Program-made: the position numbers and the translations under genes
Notes under the pieces: generated by a model
What the model saw: the letters and a program-made list of their open reading frames with translations, nothing else
Database searches by the model: none
Told to the model about the DNA's origin: nothing
Shown here: in pieces, positions 49,525 to 57,556 of the stretch
Numbering within the stretch: the first letter of the stretch is position 1
How the letters are laid out: every line of letters starts with the position of its first letter
DNA from: Micrococcales bacterium 31B
GTDB taxonomy: Bacteria > Actinomycetota > Actinomycetes > Actinomycetales > Dermabacteraceae
NCBI GenBank assembly: GCA_022803075.1
Contig: JAFFTF010000010.1
Location: 60,692-118,247 of the forward strand
Reading direction: 5' to 3'
Length of the DNA stretch: 57,556 bases

Positions 49525-50658
49525 GTGGCCGAGGGCAGCAGCAAGTCGATGATCGCGACCCGCAGCGGGTTCACGCACGCGCAGTGCGTCGTGATCAAGG
49601 TGGGTTCGTCGTCGTTAACTACCCCCGAGGGCGAGATTGACGAGGCGCGCATTGACGCGATCGCGGACGCCATTGCCACCCGTCGGCAGGCCGGCACCGA
49701 TGTGGTGTTGGTGTCGTCGGGTGCCATTGCGGCCGGCCTTGGCCCGCTGGGCCTCGATAAGCGCCCGCGCGAACTGGCGCTGCAGCAGGCGGCCGCGAGC
49801 GTGGGGCAGGGCTTGCTGCTGGCGCGCTACGCCGCCGCGTTCGCGGAGCGTGGAGTCGGCGTTGGGCAGGTGCTGCTCACGGCCGAAGATGTGATTCGGC
49901 GCGGTCAGTATCGCAACGCGCAGCGCACGCTCACGCGACTGCTCGAGCTCGGGTTTGTGCCGATCGTCAACGAGAACGACACGGTCGCGACCGACGAGAT
50001 TCGGTTCGGCGACAATGATCGTCTCGCGGCTCTCGTTTCTCACCTGGTCAGTGCCGATGCGCTCGTGTTGCTGACCGATGTCGACGGCCTCTACGATCGT
50101 CCGCCTTCGCACGAGGGGGCTCGCCGCATCGACACGGTGCCGAATGTCGCGAACCTCGCGGGGGTGGAGATCGGTTCGGTGGGGTCGAAGGTGGGCACGG
50201 GCGGCATGGTGACGAAGCTGCAGGCCGCCGACCTGGCGACGTCGTCGGGCACTGCCGTGATTCTCGCGGCGGCCAGTTCGATGGCCGCGGTGCTCGAACG
50301 GGCCGAGGGTGGCACGTTTTTTCCCGCCGTGCGTCCGCGCGGCACGGCCCGGCGCCTGTGGCTGCGGCACGCGGCGCAGACGGAGGGCTCGATCATCGTG
50401 GACGACGGCGCGGCCCGCGCCCTGCAGCGGCGCTCGTCGCTGCTCGCGGTGGGGGTGCGCGAGGTGCGCGGCACCTTCGAGGCGGGCGACCCCGTGGAGG
50501 TCAAGAACCTGCACGGCACGGTGATCGCGCGGGGCCTCAGCGCGTACGATGCGCCCGAGGTGGCCGCCCAGATCGACCAGCCGGGGCAACGCGATGACGG
50601 TACCCCGCGGCGTCCGATCATTCACGCCGACGACCTTGTCGTGGTCGCGCGCGGCTAG
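49525..50658 (+). CDS. proB: Glutamate 5-kinase ProB
   Basis: First enzyme of proline synthesis, 377 aa. It has an amino-acid-kinase domain (VIKVGSSSLTTPEG, VSSGAIAAGLGPLG, NENDTVATDEIRFGDND, LLTDVDGLYD, GTGGMVTKLQAA) and a C-terminal PUA domain (about 295-370). GTG 49525 is preferred, with AAAGGA 6 nt upstream; a TTG at 49489 and an ATG at 49549 are alternatives. proA follows after 29 bp with its own TAGAGT box. Confidence 0.94.
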   Translation: MAEGSSKSMIATRSGFTHAQCVVIKVGSSSLTTPEGEIDEARIDAIADAIATRRQAGTDVVLVSSGAIAAGLGPLGLDKRPRELALQQAAASVGQGLLLARYAAAFAERGVGVGQVLLTAEDVIRRGQYRNAQRTLTRLLELGFVPIVNENDTVATDEIRFGDNDRLAALVSHLVSADALVLLTDVDGLYDRPPSHEGARRIDTVPNVANLAGVEIGSVGSKVGTGGMVTKLQAADLATSSGTAVILAAASSMAAVLERAEGGTFFPAVRPRGTARRLWLRHAAQTEGSIIVDDGAARALQRRSSLLAVGVREVRGTFEAGDPVEVKNLHGTVIARGLSAYDAPEVAAQIDQPGQRDDGTPRRPIIHADDLVVVARG

Positions 50659-50675
50659 CCCACCACGGAGACTAT

Positions 50676-50681
50676 TAGAGT
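50676..50681 (+). promoter_or_regulatory. Putative leaderless -10 box of proA
   Basis: TAGAGT lies 6 nt before the proA ATG at 50688, with no Shine-Dalgarno between them. Confidence 0.45.
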
Positions 50682-50687
50682 AGATAC

Positions 50688-51986
50688 ATGACGATGACTG
50701 CCGACTCCCACACTCCCGTAGCGAGCGATGTGTTCGAGGCCGTGAAGGCCGTGTGCCGTAGCGCCAAGGTGGCGCAGCGGGCCCTTAGCACCCTGCGGCG
50801 CGAGCAGAAGGACGCCCTCTTGCGCGACATGGCGGCGGCGCTCGTCGCGGCCGCCGACGAGATCGTGGCCGAGAACGCGAAGGACCTCGAGAACGCGGTC
50901 GCGGCGGGCATGACGCCGGGGCTGCAGGACCGCCTGCGGCTCACGCCCGAGCGGGTCGCGGTGATCGCCCAACAGCTGCTCGACACGGCGGCGCTGCCCG
51001 ACCCCGTGGGCACGATTCGGCGCGGTTCGACGCTGCCGAACGGCCTGGAACTGCGCGAAATGCAGGTGCCGCTCGGCGTGATCGGCATGGTCTACGAGGC
51101 GCGCCCCAATGTGACGGTCGACGCGGCGGGCCTGTGCCTGAAGTCGGGTAACGCGGTGGTGCTGCGCGGAGGTTCGGCCGCGCGCCATTCGAATGAGGCG
51201 ATCGTGCGCGTGCTGTCGGGGGTGCTGGCCCAGCACGACCTGCCCGCGGGCGCCATCGCGAGCATTGACGCGTTCGGCCGCGAGGGCGTCGTCGCGCTCA
51301 TGAAGATGCGCGGCATTGTCGACGTGTTGATTCCGCGCGGGGGAGCCAGCCTGATTCAAACGGTCGTGCGCGAATCGCTCGTGCCCGCGATCGAGACCGG
51401 CACCGGCAACGTGCACATTTTTGTGGATGCGAGCGCCGACCTCGCGGCCGCCGCCGAGATTGTGGTGAATGCCAAGACGCAGAAGGTGGGTGCGTGCAAC
51501 GCGGTCGAGACGGTGCTCGTGCATCGCGAGATTGCGGACGCCCTGTTGCCCGGCCTGGGTGCCCGGCTGCGGGAGGCGGGGGTGACGCTGCACGCGGATG
51601 CCGACGCGGCGTCCGCCCTCGGCACGGTGCCGTCGGAGCCCGCCACCGTGGCGGACTGGGACACCGAATACCTGAGCCTCGACCTCGCGGTCAAGGTGGT
51701 GGACTCGCTGGACGCAGCGATTGCGCACATCCGCGAGTTCTCGACCGAGCACACCGAGGTGATTGTGACGAACGACGCCGCGAACGCGAAGCGGTTCGTG
51801 GCCGAGATCGACGCCGCCGCGGTGATGGTGAACGCGTCGCCGCGCTTTACCGATGGCGGGGAGTTTGGGTTCGGCGCCGAGATTGGCATTTCGACGCAGA
51901 AGTTGCATGCCCGCGGGCCGATGGGACTACCGGAGCTCACGACCCAGAAATGGGTGGTGACCGGAGAGGGGCACGTGCGCCCCTAG
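50688..51986 (+). CDS. proA: Glutamate-5-semialdehyde dehydrogenase (gamma-glutamyl phosphate reductase) ProA
   Basis: NADPH-dependent enzyme of 432 aa, second step of proline synthesis. It has the aldehyde-dehydrogenase fold, with GMVYEARPNVTVDAAGLCLK, the catalytic Cys in KVGACNAVETV, and VNASPRFTDGGEFGFGAEIG near the end. The start at 50688 is supported by the TAGAGT box. It lies between proB and the small membrane protein gene, as in related genomes. Confidence 0.95.
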   Translation: MTMTADSHTPVASDVFEAVKAVCRSAKVAQRALSTLRREQKDALLRDMAAALVAAADEIVAENAKDLENAVAAGMTPGLQDRLRLTPERVAVIAQQLLDTAALPDPVGTIRRGSTLPNGLELREMQVPLGVIGMVYEARPNVTVDAAGLCLKSGNAVVLRGGSAARHSNEAIVRVLSGVLAQHDLPAGAIASIDAFGREGVVALMKMRGIVDVLIPRGGASLIQTVVRESLVPAIETGTGNVHIFVDASADLAAAAEIVVNAKTQKVGACNAVETVLVHREIADALLPGLGARLREAGVTLHADADAASALGTVPSEPATVADWDTEYLSLDLAVKVVDSLDAAIAHIREFSTEHTEVIVTNDAANAKRFVAEIDAAAVMVNASPRFTDGGEFGFGAEIGISTQKLHARGPMGLPELTTQKWVVTGEGHVRP

Positions 51987-52080
51987 CTTAACCGTGGCGC
52001 GGCCGTGTTTGAGCGGGTGCGCATCTCGGTTTTCATGAGAGTATTTAGTCGAAACTTGATGAGTAACACCTGGAGTACGA

Positions 52081-52260
52081 ATGCATGCGTTTATTGCCAC
52101 TGCCGTCAGCAACATCAACCCGTCGCACGAAGAACTCGTCGCGTCCGGTCATGAAATGTTGCCCTTGAACCCGTGGGCATACGGCGGCATGATGGCCGTC
52201 TTCCTGCTGGTTTGCCTCTTCACGACGTTCGCTTTTCGCAACGTCGGCTCGACCCACTAG
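52081..52260 (+). CDS. Small single-span membrane protein (59 aa)
   Basis: An ATG with GGAG 5 nt upstream opens 59 codons: MHAFIATAVSNINPSHEELV, a short loop, then a membrane helix from about residue 33 (AYGGMMAVFLLVCLFTTFAF) and a short basic end. Codon use matches the neighbours. A small membrane protein of unknown function at this spot between proA and nadD is frequent in actinobacteria. Its TAG stop is the first three bases of the TAGGGT box of nadD. Confidence 0.78.
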   Translation: MHAFIATAVSNINPSHEELVASGHEMLPLNPWAYGGMMAVFLLVCLFTTFAFRNVGSTH

Positions 52261-52263
52261 GGT
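52258..52263 (+). promoter_or_regulatory. Putative leaderless -10 box of nadD, overlapping a stop codon
   Basis: TAGGGT, whose TAG is the stop of the preceding small gene, lies 6 nt before the nadD ATG at 52270. No Shine-Dalgarno sequence is present. Confidence 0.45.
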
Positions 52264-52269
52264 CACCGT

Positions 52270-52881
52270 ATGCGCGTCGGCGTGATGGGCGGGACGTTTG
52301 ATCCCATTCACCATGGCCACCTCGTGGCCGCGAGCGAAGTTGCTTCGGTATTCAAGCTCGACGAGGTCATTTTTGTGCCCACCGGTCAGTCGTGGCAAAA
52401 GCAACGGACGATTTCGCCGGCGGAGCACCGCTATCTCATGACGGTGATTGCGACGGCCTCCAACCCGAGTTTCACGGTGTCGCGGGTGGACGTGGATCGC
52501 CCCGGGCCCACGTACACCGTGGACACGCTGCGGGACTTGCGCGCGGAGAGGCCGGACGCCGAGTTTTTCTTCATCACGGGCGCCGATGCGCTCGAGCAGA
52601 TCTTGTCGTGGAAAGACAGCGACCAGATTTTCGATCGCGCTCACCTCGTGGGCGTGACGCGCCCCGGTCACGACCTCGATTCGAGCCATCTGCCCATGGA
52701 GAAGGTCAGCCTGCTTGAAGTGCCCGCTCTCGCGATCAGTTCGACGGACTGCCGCGAACGGGTGGAGTCTGGCGAGCCCGTGTGGTACCTCGTGCCCGAC
52801 GGCGTGGTGCAGTACATCGGCAAGCACGACCTGTACCGGGAGCCGGTAGCGGCTCTCGCGCACGGAACGGAGTCGGCATGA
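52270..52881 (+). CDS. nadD: Nicotinate-nucleotide adenylyltransferase NadD
   Basis: NAD-synthesis enzyme of 203 aa. It has the N-terminal [12 protein letters not shown] (HxGH motif), [10 protein letters not shown], the [14 protein letters not shown] substrate region and the C-terminal [21 protein letters not shown] with the ISSTxxR-type motif. Length is normal. It overlaps the next gene by 4 bp. Confidence 0.95.
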   Translation: MRVGVMGGTFDPIHHGHLVAASEVASVFKLDEVIFVPTGQSWQKQRTISPAEHRYLMTVIATASNPSFTVSRVDVDRPGPTYTVDTLRDLRAERPDAEFFFITGADALEQILSWKDSDQIFDRAHLVGVTRPGHDLDSSHLPMEKVSLLEVPALAISSTDCRERVESGEPVWYLVPDGVVQYIGKHDLYREPVAALAHGTESA

Positions 52882-54959
52882 ATGACGATTCGCGGCGGGT
52901 ACGGGGCCGACGCAGGGCGCAGACGAAGGTTGATTCGGCCTCTGAGATCGTATCCGCAGGGCCGGGTGAACGCGGCGTCACCACCCAGTTTGGTGACGGC
53001 AGGGGCACGGGCGTGTCGACGGATACGTCGGCCGTGCCCATTGGGGTGCGGCCCCATCGGCACCGCGCGGAATCGCCGAGTCCGGCGAGCCTGAGACACC
53101 TCGAGGACGACAGCGCGGGCATCAAGGCTGCGGTCGAAATAGTGCCCATCGAGGAGGACCGCAGCGAGTACGCCACCCCCGTCTTTGCCGAGCGGCAGTC
53201 GGTGTCGTCGGCCCGCGTTTCTCTCGCGGACGCCGCGGTTGGCAGCGACACTGGGGATTCGGCCGGTGGCGAGGATACCCAACGGGTCACGGCGAGCCTG
53301 TCGATTTCGCTGGTTTCTGATTCACTGGTTTCTGATTCACCCGTTTCTGGCGCCGGGGAGGCAGGCGCCGGGCGGGGAGATGACTCTGCGGACGAGACCG
53401 ACGGCTCCGTTGAGGAGGCTGGCGCAGCCGAGGAGGCCGCTGGGGCGGAGGAGGCCGCTGGCGAGGTGCCGGTCGCTGAGCCCGCCGTTGCCGATGCGGC
53501 AGTTGCCGCTGATGAGGTCGGCTCCGCTGAGTCGGTCGTTGCCGAGGTGCCGGTCGCTGAGCCGGTCGTTGCCGAGGTGCCGGTCGCTGAGCCGGTCGTT
53601 GCCGAGGTGCCGGTAGGCTCCCCGAGCACCCCCAGCGAGGCTTCCTCAGCCGCCGAATCAGATGTAGAGACCACGGCCGAGACAGGCGCGGTGAGTGACG
53701 CTGACGGCGAGGCCGAGCGAGAGCCCGATGTTGCGCCAGCAGCGGAGGTCACTGAAGTCGCAGAGAAGCGTCGAGGTAGACTGCGGGGCCGCTCGGCGAC
53801 TCGTGGTGCCACGTCGCCCCTGATCCGTTCCCAGAGCGACGCACATGGCGCGACCACCGACGCCGCGAGCGCTGCGCCCACCGATTCGGCAGCCACCTAT
53901 TCTGCAGCCACCGATGCGGCAGGCACCGATTCGGTGCCCACCCGGTCACCGGTCGAGAGTGCGCAAGCCGACGACGACTCGTCGGCCAATGCACCCACAT
54001 CCGGCGACGCACCCGGCCCCGACGCACAAGGCCCCGACGCACAAGGCCTCGACGCCACGGACGAGGGCAACCCCCTCGACGTAGCGGCACAGTACGCGAC
54101 CGGACCGGCCTGGACCCCTACGGACGATGCCGCTCCGGTCACGCAACGCGCGTCGTACCAGCGCAAGGGTAAGGGCATCAAGCGTGACATCGTCGCCGAC
54201 CTGGCGCTCGACGCAAGCGCCGACCACCCCGCCACGGGCGAAACGCTCGGCGAAACCGCCGACGCCCCCGGGGCGGGAGCGCAGCCGACGTCACCCGACG
54301 CATCGGCCACAGCAACAAGCCCGGCCCGCAAGGACGGCACGGAGGCTGCCCAGGGGGAGGCCGAGGCGTCCGACCTGCTGAGCCTGGTGCGCCGAGCGGC
54401 CGCCGACCCCGAAGCAGTGGCGGCCCACGGCCCGGGCACGCCCACGGCGGCGCAGAAGCGCGCCGAGCGCAAGCGCGCCCGCGCCGAGGGCCGCAGCAAC
54501 ATTAAGGCGCTCTCGGCGGAGGAGTCGGCGAGGCCGCCGGGAACGGCCGAGGCCCGGCCCCGCCGCAAGCACGCGGCCACGCCGACGCCGAAACCCGACG
54601 CGCCGCACAAGGAGCCGCGCCGCGCTCGAGGCTGGCGGCCCGACAGCGAGGCCAACATCGCCAACACGCTCGAAGGCATCGGCGTCACCCTGGAGGGCGA
54701 GCTGGGCTCGGAGGAGGTGCCCGGCACGGTGCCCGACCCGCGGCCGGCGGCGCGGGCCAGCGCGCGCGACATCTCGATGACGATGGCGGGCAGCGCGAAG
54801 GGCACGAGCCGCGAAATGCTGCTGATGATCCTGCTGATCGTCGCGGTGCTGCTGATACTCGTGCTGCTCGTGATGATCGCGTCGCCGTGGATCGCGAGCC
54901 TCACCACCGCCGGCGGAGCCACGGCCGGCCATCTCGACTACACCCGATTAAGCCTGTAA
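52878..54959 (+). CDS. Large low-complexity protein with one C-terminal membrane helix
   Basis: A 693-aa protein starting inside the nadD stop (ATGA). Nearly the whole length is disordered, Ala/Glu/Asp/Thr/Pro-rich, with several in-frame tandem repeats: ten-residue [10 protein letters not shown] units (53531-53614), a five-residue SLVSD repeat (near 53310) and PDAQG repeats (near 54020). A basic block ([15 protein letters not shown]) and one strong membrane helix near the C-terminus ([20 protein letters not shown]) end it. No family is recognised. Position between nadD and rsfS is where many Micrococcales carry an uncharacterised membrane protein. Topology is probably cytoplasmic N-terminus with a short outside tail. 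Confidence 0.7.
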   Translation: MNDDSRRVRGRRRAQTKVDSASEIVSAGPGERGVTTQFGDGRGTGVSTDTSAVPIGVRPHRHRAESPSPASLRHLEDDSAGIKAAVEIVPIEEDRSEYATPVFAERQSVSSARVSLADAAVGSDTGDSAGGEDTQRVTASLSISLVSDSLVSDSPVSGAGEAGAGRGDDSADETDGSVEEAGAAEEAAGAEEAAGEVPVAEPAVADAAVAADEVGSAESVVAEVPVAEPVVAEVPVAEPVVAEVPVGSPSTPSEASSAAESDVETTAETGAVSDADGEAEREPDVAPAAEVTEVAEKRRGRLRGRSATRGATSPLIRSQSDAHGATTDAASAAPTDSAATYSAATDAAGTDSVPTRSPVESAQADDDSSANAPTSGDAPGPDAQGPDAQGLDATDEGNPLDVAAQYATGPAWTPTDDAAPVTQRASYQRKGKGIKRDIVADLALDASADHPATGETLGETADAPGAGAQPTSPDASATATSPARKDGTEAAQGEAEASDLLSLVRRAAADPEAVAAHGPGTPTAAQKRAERKRARAEGRSNIKALSAEESARPPGTAEARPRRKHAATPTPKPDAPHKEPRRARGWRPDSEANIANTLEGIGVTLEGELGSEEVPGTVPDPRPAARASARDISMTMAGSAKGTSREMLLMILLIVAVLLILVLLVMIASPWIASLTTAGGATAGHLDYTRLSL
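53531..53614 (+). repeat. 30-bp tandem repeat in the nadD-rsfS membrane-protein gene
   Basis: Nearly three copies of a 30-bp unit beginning GCCGGTCGTTGCCGAGGTGC, each encoding ten residues of the Val/Glu/Ala/Pro-rich region. Confidence 0.9.
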
Positions 54960-54974
54960 TCCACGAGGAGACCC

Positions 54975-55376
54975 ATGCCCGCTTCAGACCTTGCCGTACA
55001 CCTCGCCCGCGCGGCCGCCCGTGCCGCCGCCGAAAAACTGGCCGACGAGATCGTCGCCCTGGACGTGAGCGAGCAGCTCGTCATCACCGACGCGTTCGTG
55101 CTCGCCTCGGGTAGCAGCGAACGGCAGGTTTCCGCGATCGTGGACGCCGTCGAGGAGGCGCTGCGCAAGGAGGGCCAGAAGCCCCTGCGCCGCGAGGGTG
55201 AGCGCGATGCGCGCTGGGTGCTGCTCGACTTCGCCGAGATCGTGGTGCATGTGCAGCACGCCGAGGACCGCGAGTATTACTCGCTCGAACGCCTGTGGCG
55301 CGATTGCCCGGCGATTGATGTGAGCGACATCGTGGCCGAGTCGGCCAACGGCGCGGACGCGGGTGTGGCCCGATGA
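54975..55376 (+). CDS. rsfS: Ribosomal silencing factor RsfS
   Basis: Product of 133 aa that binds L14 and blocks subunit joining under starvation. It has the family core LVITDAFVLASGSSERQVSA, RREGERDARWVLLDFAEIVV and HVQHAEDREYYSLERLW. AGGAG is 4 nt upstream of the ATG. It follows the large membrane-protein gene by 15 bp and overlaps the phosphatase gene by 4 bp. Confidence 0.94.
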   Translation: MPASDLAVHLARAAARAAAEKLADEIVALDVSEQLVITDAFVLASGSSERQVSAIVDAVEEALRKEGQKPLRREGERDARWVLLDFAEIVVHVQHAEDREYYSLERLWRDCPAIDVSDIVAESANGADAGVAR

Positions 55377-55972
55377 CGCGCATACACATTTGGCGCCACG
55401 GCCAGACCGACCACAACGCGCAGTTGCGCGTGCAGGGCACCGTCGACGTGCCGCTGAACGAGCGGGGTCTCGAGCAGGCCCGCGTGGGCGCGGCGGCGCT
55501 GGGTCAGTTCAAGGTGCGCAAGATCGTGACCTCGCCGCTGTTGCGCGCGGCCGCGACGGCGACCGCGCTCACCGAGGTGACAGGCATCGCGGCCGAGAAC
55601 GAGTCGCTGCTGCGCGAGCGCGCGTACGGCTCGTGGGAGGGCCTCACGCACGACGAGATTCTGGCTGCACACCCGGAGCAGTTCAAGCGCTGGCTCGCGG
55701 GCTATGACCCCGAGGGCGTGGGCGTCGAGACGCGCGCGGCCGTGGGGGAGCGGTTCGTGCAGGCCGTGGTGCGGCACGTGCTCGAACCGGGCGCGACCGA
55801 CGTGGTGCTCGTGTGCCACGGTGGTATCGCGGTCGCGGGCATGGTGGCGCTGTTGGGCCAGGACCCCTCGAACTCCCCGTGGTTTGGGCCGCTCGACAAC
55901 TGTCGCTGGGCGACCATGCAGTTGCGCTCCGGCGGGGCGTGGCGCATCAACGAGTTCAACGTCGGCGCCTGA
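55373..55972 (+). CDS. Histidine phosphatase (phosphoglycerate-mutase-like) family protein
   Basis: Cytosolic phosphatase-superfamily protein of 199 aa with the RHG motif IWRHGQTDHN (phospho-His), TSPLLRAAATA, ERAYGSWEGLTHDEI and the second catalytic His in LVCHGGIAVAGM. The substrate is unknown (several metabolite phosphatases share this position next to rsfS). The start overlaps rsfS (ATGA). About 165 bp of non-coding DNA follow to the tRNA, containing a short perfect hairpin TCAGGCC/GGCCTGA (56122-56137). Confidence 0.88.
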   Translation: MTRIHIWRHGQTDHNAQLRVQGTVDVPLNERGLEQARVGAAALGQFKVRKIVTSPLLRAAATATALTEVTGIAAENESLLRERAYGSWEGLTHDEILAAHPEQFKRWLAGYDPEGVGVETRAAVGERFVQAVVRHVLEPGATDVVLVCHGGIAVAGMVALLGQDPSNSPWFGPLDNCRWATMQLRSGGAWRINEFNVGA

Positions 55973-56140
55973 CGCGGGTGCGGTGCTGTGCGGGGTAGCG
56001 CGGGTAGCGCCGGCTTGTGCTGGCACTCACACCTAATATTCGGCCCCGGATTTCACTTTTCGGGGGTGATCTGCCTAAGATTATTCTCGTTGCTTCGGCC
56101 GGTTGGCTGGGCGGCACCGGTTCAGGCCTCGGCCTGACTT

Positions 56141-56213
56141 GGGGATATGGCGCAGCTGGTAGCGCACCTGCATGGCATGCAGGGGGTCGGGGGTTCGAGT
56201 CCCCCTATCTCCA
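56141..56213 (+). tRNA. tRNA-Ala (anticodon GGC), copy 1
   Basis: A 73-nt cloverleaf: acceptor GGGGATA/TATCTCC, D stem GCGC/GCGC, anticodon stem CCTGC/GCAGG with loop ATGGCAT (GGC, reads GCC), T arm GGGGGTTCGAGTCCCCC. Discriminator A; CCA not encoded. Confidence 0.95.
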
Positions 56214-56222
56214 CAAATACGA

Positions 56223-56248
56223 AACTCGGTCTGCGGGCCGGGTTTTTT
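56223..56248 (+). terminator. Terminator after the first tRNA-Ala
   Basis: ACTCGG, loop TCTGCGGG, CCGGGT followed by TTTTTAT, 9 nt past the tRNA. The stem is short (6 bp, one T-G). Confidence 0.65.
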
Positions 56249-56290
56249 ATTGGGCACCGGCGTTCTTGTGGACGCTCCGGTGGCCCGTTC

Positions 56291-56363
56291 GGGGCTGTGG
56301 CGCAGCTGGTAGCGCACCTGCATGGCATGCAGGGGGTCAGGGGTTCGAGTCCCCTCAGCTCCA
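56291..56363 (+). tRNA. tRNA-Ala (anticodon GGC), copy 2
   Basis: A 73-nt cloverleaf with the same D and anticodon arms as copy 1 but compensating changes in the acceptor stem (GGGGCTG/CAGCTCC) and the T stem (AGGGG/CCCCT). The anticodon is GGC. The copies are 150 bp apart. Confidence 0.95.
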
Positions 56364-56392
56364 CTCGAGCACTATTGAGACAGTAACTCGTG

Positions 56393-56432
56393 GCGAAGGC
56401 CCTCATTCTGGCGAATGGGGGCCTTCGCTTTT
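56393..56432 (+). terminator. Strong terminator after the second tRNA-Ala
   Basis: GCGAAGGCCC and GGGCCTTCGC pair, extended by CATTC/GAATG, around a small loop and followed by TTTT. The 220 bp from here to hsdM contain a candidate promoter and nothing else recognised. Confidence 0.85.
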
Positions 56433-56591
56433 GGCTGGGGTTGCTGGGGGCAGGCGGGGGTCATGGGCCAAGGATTGAGCCCGGTTGTCGGCCCCTATGG
56501 TGGGGTTTGGTCTTCGCGAAACCCGCTCTCATCTGCATAAATTCTCAGGCTCGAGCAGCGCCTGGCAGCCCAACGATGTCGGTGCCCGGTG

Positions 56592-56597
56592 CTACGG
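56592..56597 (+). promoter_or_regulatory. Putative -10 box of the hsdM fragment
   Basis: TACGGT inside GCTACGGTTAGGGCATC, resembling the stretch upstream of DUF177 at 23041-23057. The leader to the ATG is about 50 nt. Confidence 0.35.
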
Positions 56598-56652
56598 TTA
56601 GGGCATCCCAGAACCCGACCTAATCAGGCGTATTAGCGCAGGAGACGACCCC

Positions 56653-57168
56653 ATGGCACCGACCACCAAAGAAGCTCAGCGCGCCGAACTTCACAAGACA
56701 ATCTGGCGCATCGCGAATGACATGCGCGGTTCAGTGGACGGGTGGGATTTCAAGGCCTACGTGCTCGGCATGCTGTTCTACCGGTTTATCTCCGAGAACC
56801 TCACGGCTTACATCAGCGCCGGTGAGCGGAACGCGGGCGACCCGAACTTCGACTACGCCGAAATTGGAGACCGAGAGGCGGAGTTTGGCCGCAAGGTGAC
56901 GGTCGAGGAGAAGGGATTCTTCATCTTGCCGTCCGAGTTGTTTCAGAACGTTCGCCGACGCGCGGCGAACGATGCGAACTTGAACGAGACACTAGCCCGC
57001 GTATTTAAGAATATCGAGGGCTCCGCTGTGGGCACCGACGCCGAGGACGACCTCAAGGGTCTCTTCGACGATCTCGACGTCAACAGCACGAAACTCGGCG
57101 GCACAGTCGCCAAACGCAACGAGAAACTCGTCAGTGGGACTGCTGCACGGTTAGGTGACAGGTTGTAG
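56653..57168 (+). pseudogene. hsdM: Type I restriction-modification methyltransferase HsdM, N-terminal fragment cut by an IS
   Basis: AGGAG 8 nt upstream of the ATG starts an HsdM N-terminal helical domain: ELHKTIWRIANDMRGSVDGW, FKAYVLGMLFYRFISENLTA, EEKGFFILPSELFQNVRRRA and VNSTKLGGTVAKRNEKLV. The next domain (N6-adenine methyltransferase with NPPF) is missing: after codon 160 (about 57132) the reading passes into IS sequence and stops 11 codons later. Intact HsdM is about 500 aa or more, so this copy cannot methylate DNA. The rest of hsdM, with hsdS and hsdR, may lie beyond the element outside the window. Confidence 0.85.
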
Positions 57169-57556
57169 TCACGCCGCGAGTGCGACGGTCGTGTTCATGA
57201 TGGCCGCGAATTGGGTGGGGGTCAAACGGCCCAGTCGGTCTTGGCGTCGGCGGCGGTGGTAGGTCCGCTCAATCCAGGTGACGATCGCGATCCGCAACTG
57301 CTCCCGAGTGGTCCAGACCCGGCGGTCTAGGACGTTTTTTTGCAGCAGCGCGAAGAAGCTCTCCATCGCCGCGTTGTCACCACTCGACCCGACTCTTCCC
57401 ATGCTCCCGACCATGTGGTGACGGGCCAGGGCACGCTGGAACTTCTGGCTTCGACTGGCCGTGTTCGTCGACGAGGGCGCAAAGGTCGTCGTGCACGGGT
57501 GGCCCGGGCTTGCGGGCCTTGCCGCGCTTGGGCTTGCCGAACACGCTGAACCAGCC
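57134..57556 (-). mobile_element. IS3-family insertion-sequence remnant
   Basis: Sequence between the hsdM break and the window edge, with a transposase reading on the minus strand. The probable end of the element is near TGGGACTGCTGCACGG (57135-57150). The other end, and hence terminal inverted repeats and target duplication, lie outside the window. Confidence 0.7.
57169..57556 (-). pseudogene. IS3-family transposase (OrfB), internally deleted
   Basis: The C-terminal part is clear: KFQRALARHHMVGSMGRVGS, then GDNAAMESFFALLQKNVLDR, WIERTYHRRRRQDRLGRLTP and ending NTTVALAA. Upstream, at the window edge, a different frame reads KARKPGPPVHDDLCALVDEH, the N-terminal region of the same kind of transposase. 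The two join directly near 57465-57480 with a frame change, so the central rve domain holding the first two acidic residues of the DDE triad is gone. The gene is therefore inactive as written. Confidence 0.75.

Overview
The window is high-GC, gene-dense DNA from an actinobacterium, most likely of the order Micrococcales. The evidence is the housekeeping gene order (murA-plsC-gpsA-ddl-DUF3515-thiL; rpmB/DAK-like-recG-rsmD-coaD-DUF177-rnc-mutM; rne-rplU-rpmA-obgE-proB-proA-nadD-rsfS), a Kgd-type 2-oxoglutarate decarboxylase N-terminus, a CxxC-bearing L28, and many starts preceded at 6-7 nt by TANNNT boxes, as in leaderless actinobacterial transcripts. The species cannot be named from sequence alone.

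Layout. 0-2.3 kb (minus): an OmpR-type response regulator, its histidine kinase and the 5' end of kgd. 2.5-6.1 kb (plus): a short upstream reading frame, two CnnM/HlyC-type membrane proteins and tsaD, then tRNA-Arg(CCG). 6.4-15.2 kb: an SRPBCC protein, a methyltransferase, the cell-wall/lipid block murA-plsC-gpsA, a convergent PLP trans-sulfuration enzyme, ddl, a DUF3515 lipoprotein and thiL. 15.2-25.4 kb: a membrane-anchored subtilase, rpmB, a DAK2-like protein, recG, rsmD, coaD, a DivIVA-like coiled coil, DUF177, rnc and mutM.

25.3-29.4 kb is accessory. It has a decayed toxin-antitoxin-like module and a TetR-controlled operon (sugar O-acetyltransferase, TetR, MFS, DUF1349), with small tandem duplications. 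29.6-40.4 kb is a redox module. A DevR/DosR-like regulator (plus strand) is separated by a visibly lower-GC two-gene insert from a DevS-like kinase that overlaps the 3' end of cydABDC. Two sequences resembling the DosR box lie just upstream of the predicted cydA promoter, which suggests a cyd operon that carries its own DevS and is activated by DevR. The low-GC insert holds a lipoprotein and a permuted papain-fold hydrolase whose apparent signal peptide is out of frame by one base at a seven-G run.

40.4-56 kb: a coiled-coil membrane protein with pspA (envelope stress), rne with a long leader, rplU-rpmA, obgE, proB-proA, an unlisted 59-codon membrane protein, nadD, a large disordered membrane protein, rsfS and a histidine phosphatase. 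The window ends with two near-identical tRNA-Ala(GGC) genes, a type I restriction hsdM truncated after about 160 codons, and the IS3-family remnant that interrupts it; the remnant runs off the edge.
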